A stretch of DNA of 64,000 bases, from contig NZ_JAKJHW010000001.1 of the NCBI RefSeq assembly GCF_021646685.1, forward strand, positions 124,001-188,000. The letters run 5' to 3'. This stretch comes from Pseudalkalibacillus salsuginis. Its GTDB lineage: Bacteria; Bacillota; Bacilli; Bacillales; Fictibacillaceae. The translations under genes were made by a program, and so were the position numbers. The notes below the pieces were generated by a model, which saw only the letters and a program-made list of their open reading frames with translations, had not been told where the DNA came from and ran no database searches. Positions 1 through 7,918 of the stretch are shown in pieces (position 1 is the first letter of the stretch; each line of letters opens with the position of its first letter).

Positions 1-777
1 TCGAACTATATACACATGAAAATCGAACAAAAAAACTTCGACGGTGTCGTGGTCACACACGGAACGGATACATTGGAAGAAACAGCCTATCTCCTTGATC
101 TGCTTCATGATGGCGAGACTCCAATCATTATGACAGGTGCTATGCGGTCCAGTAATGAGTTAGGTTCAGATGGCCCCCATAATCTCATCACATCGGTAAG
201 GGCGGCTGCGAGTGATGATGCGAAAGGTAAAGGGGTATTGGTTGTATTCAATGATGAGATCCATGCTGCTAAGTATGCGACGAAAACCCATACGAGCAAT
301 ATTGCAACGTTCCAGAGTCCTCAATCAGGTCCGATCGGCATCATTACGAAACGAGGTGTATTGTTCCATCATAACCTCGTTCACCGTGAGCATTATGACA
401 CATCAAGTGTTTCAATGAATGTCGTCTTGTTGAAGGCTTATGCGGGCATGCAAAAGGAGCTGTTGCAGGCTGTTCGTACCACGGAAATTGATGGGCTGGT
501 CATCGAAGCACTGGGACAAGGGAATCTCCCCCCTGACCTGATGGAGGAGATTGGTCATTTCATTGATAATCAGATTCCAATTGTGATGGTATCCCGCTGT
601 TTCAATGGAATCGTCCAAGACATCTATAGTTATGATGGTGGGGGACGTAAGCTGAAAGAGCGCGGTGTGATATTGACGAACGGATTGAATGGCCCCAAAG
701 CTCGCTTGAAACTGTTGGTGACATTAGAAATGAACTATAATATGGAACAATTGAGGGAAGCATTTTCATCGAATTGA
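1..777 (+). CDS. ansA: L-asparaginase, 5' end outside window
   Basis: Hydrolyses L-asparagine to aspartate and ammonia. The reading frame is open to the first base of the window, so the N-terminal TGGT nucleophile motif of the family is missing here. The 258 visible residues contain the second catalytic motif THGTDT (visible residues 19-24), a GAMR..SDGPHNL stretch, and the later lysine region (KYATKTHTS) typical of type I/II bacterial asparaginases. It ends with TGA at 775-777, and a copy of the dispersed repeat begins two bases later. It converges on ypdA. The match is to the AnsA family; which isozyme type it is cannot be decided without the N-terminus. Confidence 0.88.
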   Translation, partial: SNYIHMKIEQKNFDGVVVTHGTDTLEETAYLLDLLHDGETPIIMTGAMRSSNELGSDGPHNLITSVRAAASDDAKGKGVLVVFNDEIHAAKYATKTHTSNIATFQSPQSGPIGIITKRGVLFHHNLVHREHYDTSSVSMNVVLLKAYAGMQKELLQAVRTTEIDGLVIEALGQGNLPPDLMEEIGHFIDNQIPIVMVSRCFNGIVQDIYSYDGGGRKLKERGVILTNGLNGPKARLKLLVTLEMNYNMEQLREAFSSN

Positions 778-779
778 TC

Positions 780-895
780 GAAAAGCGAAAACGCCCTGAT
801 CAGCCACGAAGGTCACTGGAAGACCGACGAGGAGGCTGTCGCCGCCACAGGAGGTCTGAAGTGATCCAAGTGGCTGGGCGTTGGAGCTGGACATC
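780..895 (+). repeat. Dispersed structured repeat, copy A (full length)
   Basis: About 116 bp starting GAAAAGCGAAAACGCCC and ending GGGCGTTGGAGCTGGACATC. The ends are complementary: AACGCCC with GGGCGTT and CAGCCAC with GTGGCTG. Inside are AGACC/GGTCT and CTGT/ACAG pairs, so the whole unit can fold into one long interrupted hairpin. It lies directly behind the ansA stop codon and in tandem with copy B (period 118 bp). Reading frames across it are not coding. Confidence 0.85.
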
Positions 896-897
896 AA

Positions 898-1013
898 GAA
901 AAGCGAAAACGCCCTGATCAGCCATGAAGGTCACTGGAAAACCGACGAGGAGGCTGTCGCCGCCACAGGAGGCCTGAAGTGATCCAAGTGGCTGGGCGTT
1001 GGAGCTGGACATC
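898..1013 (+). repeat. Dispersed structured repeat, copy B (tandem with A)
   Basis: Nearly identical to copy A. Differences include CCAC to CCAT (keeps pairing as a G-U wobble), AGACC to AAACC and GGTCT to GGCCT. Copies A and B form a direct tandem pair filling the ansA/ypdA convergent junction. Confidence 0.85.
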
Positions 1014-1015
1014 AA

Positions 1016-1050
1016 GAAAGGGACTAGATCATTCCAGGTCAGTCCCTATT
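1016..1050 (+). terminator. Intrinsic terminator, ansA/ypdA junction
   Basis: AGGGACT and AGTCCCT arms around a loop of about 17 nt, followed by ATTTTT on the + strand. It overlaps the last codons of ypdA, so it mainly serves transcripts coming from ansA through the repeats; a weaker T-rich tail (TTTCTT) follows in the other direction. Confidence 0.65.
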
Positions 1051-2028
1051 TTTGATCCTATTCAATAACTCTTTTGCAATCAACCCCCCGTGGAATCGAC
1101 CATTTTCAATGAAAATCTCATTTGCATTATTGCCTGCAGCAATTACACCTGAAATGAAAATGCCGTTTACGTTTGTTTCCATCGTTTCAGGATTGAACAG
1201 CGGTCTACCGGTTTCCTTCTCAATCCCCACTCCCATTTTAGACAAGAACGTATGATCAGGATGATAGCCTGTCATGGCAAAGACAAAATCATTCTGAATC
1301 TCTTTCAACCTGCCATTGTTCTCATATACAAGGGACTTTTCTTTAATTTCGATGACCCTGGCATTGAACTCCATCTTCACTTTTCCGTTCCTGACCAACG
1401 ATTCGAATTCAGGAAGAATCCACGGTTTAATACTACCGGAATACTCAGAACCTCTATACAAGACAGTTACCCGAGCTCCAACCTTTTCCAGTTCAAGGGC
1501 AGCGTCAACAGCTGAATTTTTCCCGCCAATGACAGCAACATCACGATCAAAAAATGGATGTGCCTCTTTAAAGTAATGAAATACTTTATCAAGATCTTCA
1601 CCGGCAACACCCATGTAATTCGGATGATCATAATATCCTGTCGCAATGATGACAAAAGGCGTCTCATAAGTCTGCTCATCTGTATTCTGTTTCTTAGAAC
1701 GTACGATAAATAATCCATCTTCCCGTTTATCTACACTCATGACTTCTTCAAATGCATGGACCGTGAGCTTTTTCCTTTTCACGACTTCCCGATAATAAGA
1801 TAATGCCTGGTTCCGTTTAGGTTTCCGTTGTTCGATGACAAATGGTACGTTTCCGATTTCCAGCTTTTCGCTCGAGCTGAAAAACTGCTGGTGAGTAGGA
1901 TAACGATAGATCGAATTGACAATATTCCCTTTTTCAATGACGATTGGTTTCAGGCCGATCTCCTCTAATGCAATCGCTGCAGAAAGGCCGCAGGGACCAC
2001 CGCCGACTATGATCGCGTCAGCTTGCAT
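1039..2028 (-). CDS. ypdA: YpdA family FAD-dependent bacillithiol disulfide reductase
   Basis: Cytoplasmic flavoprotein of about 329 residues, expected to reduce bacillithiol disulfide with NADPH. It shows an N-terminal FAD-binding GGGPCG motif, the family signatures NSIYRYPTHQ and IATGYYDHPNYMG, a second nucleotide-binding GGKNSAVDAALEL motif, and the C-terminal GVIAAGNNANEIFIENGRFHGG block. It lacks a classical CxxC redox pair, as the family does. The ATG at 2028 is preferred because it gives the family's N-terminus and lies downstream of AGGAG; a GTG ten codons upstream (2058) is in frame. The ypdA-gudB neighbourhood matches B. subtilis. The family assignment is firm; the physiological substrate is inferred from studied homologues. 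Confidence 0.9.
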   Translation of the reverse strand: MQADAIIVGGGPCGLSAAIALEEIGLKPIVIEKGNIVNSIYRYPTHQQFFSSSEKLEIGNVPFVIEQRKPKRNQALSYYREVVKRKKLTVHAFEEVMSVDKREDGLFIVRSKKQNTDEQTYETPFVIIATGYYDHPNYMGVAGEDLDKVFHYFKEAHPFFDRDVAVIGGKNSAVDAALELEKVGARVTVLYRGSEYSGSIKPWILPEFESLVRNGKVKMEFNARVIEIKEKSLVYENNGRLKEIQNDFVFAMTGYHPDHTFLSKMGVGIEKETGRPLFNPETMETNVNGIFISGVIAAGNNANEIFIENGRFHGGLIAKELLNRIKNRD

Positions 2029-2206
2029 GGTTTCTTTCACTCCTAATGACAACTTCACTCTATATTATTTCTTCATCCTCAAGCTGTTAAGCAAAACGAC
2101 TTAACTCTTTGTTGTTATTTGCGAAATTCCTTCCCTTTCCGCGGGTGTGCCACAAATTTCACTTAAAAGATTTCTCTTGAAAAATCAATTTTCAAATCAT
2201 GTACAA

Positions 2207-2246
2207 ACAAAAATCCCCTTATCATACCTTTTGATGATAGGGGATA
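2207..2246 (-). terminator. Terminator after gudB
   Basis: On the minus strand, a TCCCCTATCAT arm pairs with ATGATAAGGGGA (one bulge) and is followed by TTTTTGTTTG. It sits about 30 bp beyond the gudB stop. Confidence 0.7.
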
Positions 2247-2272
2247 TTATCGTTTGTTTCAACTGAATTGCA

Positions 2273-3553
2273 TTAGATCCATCCACGGAAACGGGATGCT
2301 TCTGCCATTTTACGGACACCGATCATATAGGCCGCCAGTCTCATGTTCACTTTTCGGTTCGTTGCAGTCGTCAATATATTATTGAAGGCTTTGACCATGA
2401 CTAGCTCAAGCTTTTCTTCCACTTCTTCTTCAGTCCAATAATATCCTTGGTTGTTTTGGACCCATTCAAAATAGGAGACTGTGACGCCGCCTGCACTCGC
2501 AAGTACATCCGGTACAAGAAGAATATCACGCTCAGTAAGTATATTGGTAGCTTCAATCGTTGTGGGGCCATTCGCCGCTTCTACGACAATCGAGGCTTTG
2601 ATGTTGTGAGCGTTGTGCTTGGTTATTTGGTTTTCAATTGCTGCAGGAACGAGAATGTCGCAATCCAATTCAAGGAGTTCCTGGTTTGTGATCGTATCTT
2701 TAAATAATTTTGTCACTGTACCAAAACTATCACGACGGTCCAGCAAATAATCAATATCTAATCCGTCAGGATCATGCAATCCGCCATAAGCATCTGAAAT
2801 ACCGATGACTTTTGCACCTGCATCATACATGAACTTCGCTAAGAAACTCCCAGCATTACCAAACCCTTGGATGACCACTCTCGCGCCTTCAATGTTGATT
2901 CCTTTTTTCTTAGCGGCTTCACGGATACAGATTGTAACCCCTTTAGCTGTAGCTGATTCACGTCCGTGTGACCCACCGAGCACCAATGGTTTCCCTGTTA
3001 TGAACCCTGGAGAGTCAAATTCACGGATGCGGCTGTATTCATCCATCATCCAGGCCATGATCTGTGAGTTCGTAAATACGTCAGGTGCTGGAATATCCTT
3101 CGTCGGTCCAACGATCTGACTTATTGCACGTACATAACCGCGACTCAAGCGTTCCAATTCGCGGAAAGACATATCGCGCGGATCACATATGATTCCGCCT
3201 TTCCCTCCACCATAAGGCAAGTCTACAATTCCTGCTTTCAGGCTCATCCAGATGGAAAGAGCTTTTACTTCTGTTTCGGTAACATGCGGATGGAATCGGA
3301 CTCCACCCTTTGTCGGTCCAACTGCATCATTGTGTTGGGCACGATAGCCCGTGAATATTTTTATAGAACCGTCATCCATTCTGACTGGAATCCTTACAGT
3401 CATCAGGCGGATAGGTTCTTTAAGAAGCTCGTATACCTCCTCTGGGTAACCCAGCTTATCTAATGCATCATTAATTACAGTTTGTGTTGATACCAAAACA
3501 TTGTCTTGTCCATTTTTTTCTTGTTCATTATTTGAAGTATTGTTGGCAGACAT
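2273..3553 (-). CDS. gudB: NAD-specific glutamate dehydrogenase
   Basis: Oxidative deamination of glutamate to 2-oxoglutarate and ammonia, linking nitrogen and carbon metabolism. The 426 residues match GudB/RocG throughout: the [11 protein letters not shown] and YGGGKGG motifs (catalytic Lys118), PAPDV, and a Rossmann GFGNAGS motif. In B. subtilis 168 the gudB gene is silenced by a 9-bp duplication that repeats a VKA tripeptide; here VKA occurs once (residues 96-98), so the enzyme should be active. GGGAGGT lies 5 bases before the ATG. Position next to ypdA and mecB indicates gudB rather than rocG, although the cre-like box upstream resembles rocG-type regulation. Confidence 0.95.
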   Translation of the reverse strand: MSANNTSNNEQEKNGQDNVLVSTQTVINDALDKLGYPEEVYELLKEPIRLMTVRIPVRMDDGSIKIFTGYRAQHNDAVGPTKGGVRFHPHVTETEVKALSIWMSLKAGIVDLPYGGGKGGIICDPRDMSFRELERLSRGYVRAISQIVGPTKDIPAPDVFTNSQIMAWMMDEYSRIREFDSPGFITGKPLVLGGSHGRESATAKGVTICIREAAKKKGINIEGARVVIQGFGNAGSFLAKFMYDAGAKVIGISDAYGGLHDPDGLDIDYLLDRRDSFGTVTKLFKDTITNQELLELDCDILVPAAIENQITKHNAHNIKASIVVEAANGPTTIEATNILTERDILLVPDVLASAGGVTVSYFEWVQNNQGYYWTEEEVEEKLELVMVKAFNNILTTATNRKVNMRLAAYMIGVRKMAEASRFRGWI

Positions 3554-3668
3554 GGTTTACCTCCCGTGATAATACCAATATAAAGTATGATTTCAATTTC
3601 TCAATGCATAGTATACACTCTACTAAGCGTAATGAGAAGTAATATCTACAAGTTTTCCTGTTATATTT

Positions 3669-3682
3669 TGAAACCGCTTTCT
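3669..3682. promoter_or_regulatory. cre-like CcpA box upstream of gudB
   Basis: TGAAACCGCTTTCT matches the consensus TGWAANCGNTNWCA at all informative positions but the last. It is about 116 bases upstream of the gudB start codon. On the minus strand a TTGTTA/TATGAA pair with a 17-bp spacer ends just upstream of it, which would place the box over the start of transcription. A second possible -10 (TATACT, 3610-3615) lies nearer the gene. CcpA control is inferred. Confidence 0.5.
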
Positions 3683-3794
3683 TCATAGTCTGTTGCTTTT
3701 TTATTAACAATACCCTGAATTAGAAAAAATAAGCGATACAGCATCTATTTATTTCCAATCCTGGTGTATTGAAGCAGCTATTTATTGAAATAAA

Positions 3795-3960
3795 GAAAAG
3801 CGAAAACGCCCTGATCAGCCACGAAGGTCACTGGAAGACCGACGAGGAGGCTCGAACCAAACAAAGTTCGGTTCTGCGTGGGTAACTTTTTAAGTAGTAC
3901 TTCAATTTGTCGCCGCCGCAGGAGGATCGAAGTGAGAAAAGTGGTTTGGCGGTGGACACC
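3795..3960 (+). repeat. Dispersed structured repeat, copy C (long form)
   Basis: Begins with the same GAAAAGCGAAAACGCCC as copy A, but carries an extra segment of about 56 bp (3853-3908) between GAGGAGGCT and GTCGCCGCC. The insert includes GAACC/GGTTC arms and a palindromic AAGTAGTACTT. The 3' end is partly decayed (GGCGGTGGACACC). It fills the gudB/mecB gap; the remaining bases from 3554 to 3795 hold the gudB promoter region. Confidence 0.75.
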
Positions 3961-3980
3961 GTAACCAATTCCTTATCTTT

Positions 3981-4019
3981 TTAAAAAGGGCTTGGCACAA
4001 TTCATATCGTCCAGCCCTT
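3981..4019 (-). terminator. Terminator after mecB
   Basis: On the minus strand, AAGGGCTGG and CCAAGCCCTT form the arms, followed by TTTAAAAAG. It lies 12 bp beyond the mecB stop. Confidence 0.7.
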
Positions 4020-4031
4020 ACGTTTTATACA

Positions 4032-4625
4032 CTATTTTTTTAGAAAGTATTTGTTGACTTGTTCCATTGCATTTACTTCCATGATCAATTTTCCATATTC
4101 TTTTACACGCCATTTGGTGATCGTAGAAGGACTTCCGAATTCAGATAAAAGTGCTACGAACATATCGACGTCAAGTAACTCATATTCTTCTTCTTCGAAC
4201 GATATATAATAATGGCCGTTATAGTAAGTAATTTCTCCGCCGGTGATCCCTAATTGGTAGACTCTTGAAGCAAGTGCAACTATATCATCGAAGCCTTTAA
4301 ACTCATATATGATATCATCACTTATGTCCATTGTCACTTGTAGTTCCAAGTACTCGTCATCATAGTCTTCGTCCTCACTAGTTGCTTGCCCCTTCGTTAC
4401 AATGACCACCATTCCTTGAGCAGGCAAAGAAAACACTTCAACGGCGATTGGACCATCTGCTTTAAACCCTAGTTCATCATCTGCTTCCAGCATCATATCC
4501 CTGAATAATTCGTGGACCTTAGGCAGGTCCTGCCACATTTCTTCTTTAGAAATGCCGCGATCGTCAAGATCATCCAAAGTTAAAAACACTTTTATTTTAT
4601 TATATGTTAAACGCTCCAGTCGCAT
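4032..4625 (-). CDS. mecB: Adaptor protein MecB (YpbH, MecA paralogue)
   Basis: Adaptor of 197 residues that delivers substrates to the ClpC/ClpP protease and promotes ClpC oligomerisation. The N-terminus MRLERLTYNKIKVFLTLDDL is the MecA-family substrate-binding fold. A very acidic linker (about residues 82-95, SEDEDYDDEYLEL) leads into the C-terminal ClpC-binding domain (about 105-197). Two MecA-type adaptors exist in B. subtilis, and the one beside gudB is YpbH/MecB; position therefore decides the name. AGGAGG precedes the ATG. Confidence 0.88.
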   Translation of the reverse strand: MRLERLTYNKIKVFLTLDDLDDRGISKEEMWQDLPKVHELFRDMMLEADDELGFKADGPIAVEVFSLPAQGMVVIVTKGQATSEDEDYDDEYLELQVTMDISDDIIYEFKGFDDIVALASRVYQLGITGGEITYYNGHYYISFEEEEYELLDVDMFVALLSEFGSPSTITKWRVKEYGKLIMEVNAMEQVNKYFLKK

Positions 4626-4765
4626 ATATGGTCCTCCTCAACAGCAAATACTCCACCTTTCTCTACACTATATGATGGTGCATACAGAAGGTTCTTGGTG
4701 GTCAGGTAGTTCTGTAAAGTTCTTGATCTGCCGCTTGGACGAATTCCTTGAATTCTAGAAACAGC

Positions 4766-5542
4766 TTATTTACTTTTCCGATAAAAAGTAAGTACATGGG
4801 TTTCAGCTGGAGCACAGAGCCTTAAAGGAATCTTTGTGTACCCGTAACCATTACTTATGAATACCTTAGTCTGACCATGGTCTTTAAAGCCGCCTCTTTC
4901 TGCAATCCCCCATTTGAATAAACGAATCTGGCCACCATGAGTATGGCCGCACATTACGAATCCGATTTCATGTTCCTTGAGGATTTTTCCGACAATTGAA
5001 GGATTGTGACTAGCGAGAATCTTATAGCTTGTCTCCTTTTCATTGGCATCAGCAATAGCCAATTCCAACTGATCCCGTTCCATAGTTGGATCATCTGTGC
5101 CTATAAGCGTAATAGTCTCTCCTCCTGATTCGAAACGTGCACAAGTATTGTCAAGAATAATGACTCCCTTTTCTCTGAGAAGTACATCCAACTTACGATA
5201 ATCCCCCTCATAATCATTATTCCCCCATACAAAATAATTAGGTGCAATCTTTGAAAGTTGATCTAAATTTCTTGACACACGCTCGAATGGTACCTCTTTT
5301 TCCATTAGATCCCCACCAATGATGACGAGGTCAATCGAATCGTTAATTTGTTCCAGTAATTTATTCTCGATTTCCCTAGTATGGATATCTGAAATAAAAA
5401 AAACCTTTAAGCCATTGAAACTTTCAGGAAATTCATCTAGATAGAGCTCGTGGATCCTCACGACGTTCTGATGTGCTTCACGCCACATATAAGCAAGTAA
5501 TATCAATCCTGAAGCCACCAATAACGCTAAAATAATAATCAT
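4766..5542 (-). CDS. ypbG: Membrane-anchored calcineurin-like metallophosphoesterase (YpbG)
   Basis: 258 residues with an N-terminal hydrophobic anchor (about residues 2-20) and the complete metallophosphoesterase motif set: SDIH near 50, GGD near 77, GNND near 108, and GHTHGGQ near 198-204. The family cleaves phosphoesters with a dinuclear metal centre; the substrate is unknown. Its start codon overlaps the stop of the upstream 131-residue membrane protein (ATGA), so the two are translationally coupled. The ypbG name follows from position between mecB and ypbF. Confidence 0.8.
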   Translation of the reverse strand: MIIILALLVASGLILLAYMWREAHQNVVRIHELYLDEFPESFNGLKVFFISDIHTREIENKLLEQINDSIDLVIIGGDLMEKEVPFERVSRNLDQLSKIAPNYFVWGNNDYEGDYRKLDVLLREKGVIILDNTCARFESGGETITLIGTDDPTMERDQLELAIADANEKETSYKILASHNPSIVGKILKEHEIGFVMCGHTHGGQIRLFKWGIAERGGFKDHGQTKVFISNGYGYTKIPLRLCAPAETHVLTFYRKSK

Positions 5543-5934
5543 TCTGCACCTTCCTGTCCCCGTTCAATCACATTACGTTGAGATAACGAAATAATACCAT
5601 AAATAACGGAACAAGGTAACAATATAAAAATGAGCAACTGGTTCATATGGTAGAGAGATAACATACTCACCAGGACGATTGCACAATAAAGAATACCCAC
5701 TACCCAAGATTGGGCCCTTGTGTGTTTGAAATCGGTAATGACCGTTTTGATCATGATGCCATATGCTATAACACCGATCAGTGTTAAAAATGCTGAAATG
5801 ACAAAACGAAATGGATTTAAGACCAAACTCGAAACCCACTGCATAAATTCATCATACGATGTAGTAGGGATATCATTCACGACAGTAAACAAAGATAAAT
5901 AACCGATCAATAATGCGATGATTCGTTTAAACAC
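5539..5934 (-). CDS. Small polytopic membrane protein, unknown function
   Basis: 131 residues with about four predicted membrane segments (near 2-18, 38-62, 75-95 and 98-118) and a charged C-terminus. I do not recognise a family. It starts with GTG at 5934, six bases after GGGGAGGG, and this Shine-Dalgarno is the 3' arm of a stable hairpin (see 5936-5972). The 4-base overlap with ypbG suggests the two products act together, possibly with this protein as membrane partner of the phosphoesterase. Confidence 0.65.
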   Translation of the reverse strand: MFKRIIALLIGYLSLFTVVNDIPTTSYDEFMQWVSSLVLNPFRFVISAFLTLIGVIAYGIMIKTVITDFKHTRAQSWVVGILYCAIVLVSMLSLYHMNQLLIFILLPCSVIYGIISLSQRNVIERGQEGAE

Positions 5935-5935
5935 A

Positions 5936-5972
5936 AAAATCCCTCCCCTATACCGTATGAAAAGGGAAGGAA
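5936..5972 (-). terminator. Hairpin: terminator-like, buries a Shine-Dalgarno
   Basis: On the minus strand CCTTCCCT (5963-5970) can pair with AGGGGAGG (5942-5949), 8 bp including one G-U, loop 13 nt, followed by GATTTTTG. It resembles an intrinsic terminator behind the CBS-domain gene, but its 3' arm is also the ribosome binding site of the next gene. Confidence 0.5.
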
Positions 5973-5981
5973 TTTCATGTT

Positions 5982-6617
5982 TTAATCTTCCTTTATATCA
6001 AGAACTCGAAAACCGGATGCTTCAAGTTTTCTTATGAATTTATCAATGTTCTGCTGTTTTTCAACTTTCATGACAATTCTTCTTATGAACTTATCCGTTT
6101 CATCAAAGGTTGCAAGCGAAATGATGTTTTCATGAAATTGCTTGGCTATCTCTGCAAGCCTGGCAATCCGTCCTTCTGCTTCAGAGGAGGAAAACGAAAT
6201 ACGGACACCCTTCCGCTTCATACCGAAAGCACTTTGGAACTGTTCAAGGGTATCATATCGCGTAATGACACCTTTCAGATCACCAGATTCATCAACAACA
6301 GCTATAAGTGGACGATCCTGGACTGACAAAAGGATCTTCTCGAAAATTTCTTCTTCATTGATGAAATCATCCTTGTAATCCGCGATGTCACCAGCCACAG
6401 TTGAACTGAGGAATTCCTTCTTTTCTGTACCGGATTCAAAGAATGCCTTATAAATCCTGTTTAACGTGATGATACCTGCATATTTGTTGTTCCCTGTGAC
6501 AACAGGCATCCCATCGATCTGATACTGATCCAACTTATGTAGGACATCTTTCAGATTATCTGTACTTTGCACAACATACGTTTTTATTTTTGGTATCATG
6601 ATACTTTTAACAAACAT
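5982..6617 (-). CDS. Tandem CBS-domain protein with C-terminal ACT-like region
   Basis: 211 residues. Two CBS motifs occupy roughly residues 1-60 and 72-135 (the GVITRYDTLEQF end is typical). The last 70 residues, starting around GVRISFSSSEAEGRIARL, resemble an ACT-type ligand-binding fold. Such proteins sense adenine nucleotides or amino acids and regulate a partner; no catalytic domain is present. The start ATG follows GGGGGGATTAG. It lies upstream of the membrane protein/ypbG pair on the same strand. The ligand and partner are unknown. Confidence 0.7.
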   Translation of the reverse strand: MFVKSIMIPKIKTYVVQSTDNLKDVLHKLDQYQIDGMPVVTGNNKYAGIITLNRIYKAFFESGTEKKEFLSSTVAGDIADYKDDFINEEEIFEKILLSVQDRPLIAVVDESGDLKGVITRYDTLEQFQSAFGMKRKGVRISFSSSEAEGRIARLAEIAKQFHENIISLATFDETDKFIRRIVMKVEKQQNIDKFIRKLEASGFRVLDIKED

Positions 6618-6820
6618 CTAATCCCCCCAGACTAAATTGATGATACCTTACTCTTTTCGCCACCCATTTAGGTAATTCCTACTAGATAGTTTAAAATTTA
6701 TTTTTTTATCAGAATATTAAAACAAATGAGGTTGAAAATTATGTAAATTTCCTTTAAGATTAAATTAAGAATTTGAGTATAAGAAAATTCAAAAAATTAA
6801 AAGTTAGGAGAGGACACATC

Positions 6821-7039
6821 ATGACCATATCCAAGTTTACGAATAAATCTCTCGTACTAGATCAGGATTTGGAATACAGCCAGAAGATCGGACTCCCAGT
6901 TGAAGTGTTTTGCATGAAAGAGTATGAAACAGTTGCATTTGGCAGAATTCAACTGATCACAAAAAATCATGTGCAGATAAATGACCAGGTATTTTGCCGA
7001 AGCGAAAACGCATTCTTCGGCTGTCCTTGTCCCATGTAG
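6821..7039 (+). CDS. Conserved-looking 72-residue protein, unknown function
   Basis: Starts at ATG 6821, downstream of TAGGAGAGG; an in-frame TTG at 6773 has no ribosome binding site and would put the real one inside the gene. The product (MTISKFTNKS...) has a proline- and cysteine-containing end, FFGCPCPM, and one more cysteine in each of VEVFCMK and VFCRS. It stands alone on the + strand and stops 2 bp before the convergent ypbF stop. I do not recognise a family. The good ribosome binding site and tight packing support a real gene. Confidence 0.6.
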   Translation: MTISKFTNKSLVLDQDLEYSQKIGLPVEVFCMKEYETVAFGRIQLITKNHVQINDQVFCRSENAFFGCPCPM

Positions 7040-7041
7040 GA

Positions 7042-7509
7042 TTACTTGTGATATAAGTTGATATCATGTTCACTTTTCAGCCAATCGAATACCTCATGTC
7101 TATGTTTCCATGGAACTGGTTTTTCCCACAGTTCTTCTCCGCGTTCTATTGTTGCTATCCTTAATTCTTCGTACTCGTTTTCAGCCTTGGTATGCTTTTT
7201 CTTGTAATGGATCATCTGGATCACACAAAATACACCTGCAATCAAGAGAATGAATAACAGCTTATCCTTTGTAAGATCACTCATTATATCCCGATTCGTC
7301 AAAAACATCCGTTCCAGTGCTGGAAGCTTGTAGAAGTAAGTATATACAATACTGAAGAAAAGGACTACAAATAACGATAAAGACCACTTCAATAAAAGCT
7401 GCTCAAAACGTTTTTCCTTTGTTCTTCGTTCAATCAAATTTTTGACCACTTCCAACGTCACTTCTGAAATGAGATATTGTTTAAACTTCCAATACTGTAA
7501 ACCATTCAT
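7042..7509 (-). CDS. ypbF: YpbF family (DUF2663) membrane protein
   Basis: 155 residues with two membrane segments (about 42-62 and 84-104), each followed by basic residues, and a C-terminal soluble part ending in WKHRHEVFDWLKSEHDINLYHK-like sequence. Family and position match B. subtilis YpbF, whose role is unknown. Its Shine-Dalgarno AGGAGGG lies in the 3' arm of a perfect 9-bp hairpin, which suggests translational control or mRNA-structure effects. Confidence 0.75.
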   Translation of the reverse strand: MNGLQYWKFKQYLISEVTLEVVKNLIERRTKEKRFEQLLLKWSLSLFVVLFFSIVYTYFYKLPALERMFLTNRDIMSDLTKDKLLFILLIAGVFCVIQMIHYKKKHTKAENEYEELRIATIERGEELWEKPVPWKHRHEVFDWLKSEHDINLYHK

Positions 7510-7514
7510 TTAGA

Positions 7515-7547
7515 TTCCCTCCTATTCAAAACTATGCTAGGAGGGAA
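7515..7547 (-). promoter_or_regulatory. Hairpin sequestering the ypbF ribosome binding site
   Basis: TTCCCTCCT (minus strand, 7547-7539) is exactly complementary to AGGAGGGAA (7523-7515), with a 15-nt loop. The 3' arm is the ypbF Shine-Dalgarno, 8 bases from the ATG. No T-run follows, so it is not an intrinsic terminator. Confidence 0.6.
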
Positions 7548-7577
7548 TGCGGTATACATCCGTTCACCTGATGTTTT

Positions 7578-7913
7578 TCATTTGATGATATTGATTAGAC
7601 GGACTGTGCCTTTCTTCATTTCTTGATCCATGTTCATATCAGAAGATAAATAATAAACGATAAAGAAAATCATACATAGAAAAGAAATGACGATTCCACG
7701 TGTAATCCATAAATGAAGTTTACCTTGGCTGATCGTCTTTTTTTGCTGTGCTCTTGACCTTAAATGTTTTACGCTTCTTGGAGGCAGATTCATAATATCC
7801 ACCTCATGACTTTGTAAAGGCGGTTCAGCGATATCATTCACTTTTCCCCGTAATGACGAGGCTTGATCTTGCAGGTCCAACTTGATATCCTCCTTATCAA
7901 TACATTCTCTCAC
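7578..7913 (-). CDS. YpbE-like single-span membrane protein without LysM
   Basis: About 111 residues: a charged cytoplasmic N-terminus with LPPRSVKHLRSRAQQKK, one membrane segment (about residues 71-90), and a short outside tail of some 20 residues. It occupies the position of ypbE (between ypbF and ypbD). B. subtilis YpbE shares the RxSVKxxRxxxKK-then-membrane layout but continues with a long linker and a LysM domain, absent here. The start is uncertain: GTG 7913 has AGAAGG at good spacing; GTG 7922 overlaps the ypbD stop by 4 bases. Orthology is an inference from position and layout. Confidence 0.55.
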   Translation of the reverse strand: MRECIDKEDIKLDLQDQASSLRGKVNDIAEPPLQSHEVDIMNLPPRSVKHLRSRAQQKKTISQGKLHLWITRGIVISFLCMIFFIVYYLSSDMNMDQEMKKGTVRLINIIK

Positions 7914-7918
7914 CCTGC

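Noticed and set aside
800-1015. 71-codon frame on the minus strand across repeats A and B, and similar frames over copies E (14248-14451) and H (56352-56561)
   Set aside because: They lie entirely or largely in the structured repeat, change with its indels, have no ribosome binding sites, and the same peptide recurs wherever the repeat is.
3264-3290. gudB silenced by the 9-bp duplication known from B. subtilis 168
   Set aside because: VKA occurs only once; the gene is full length.
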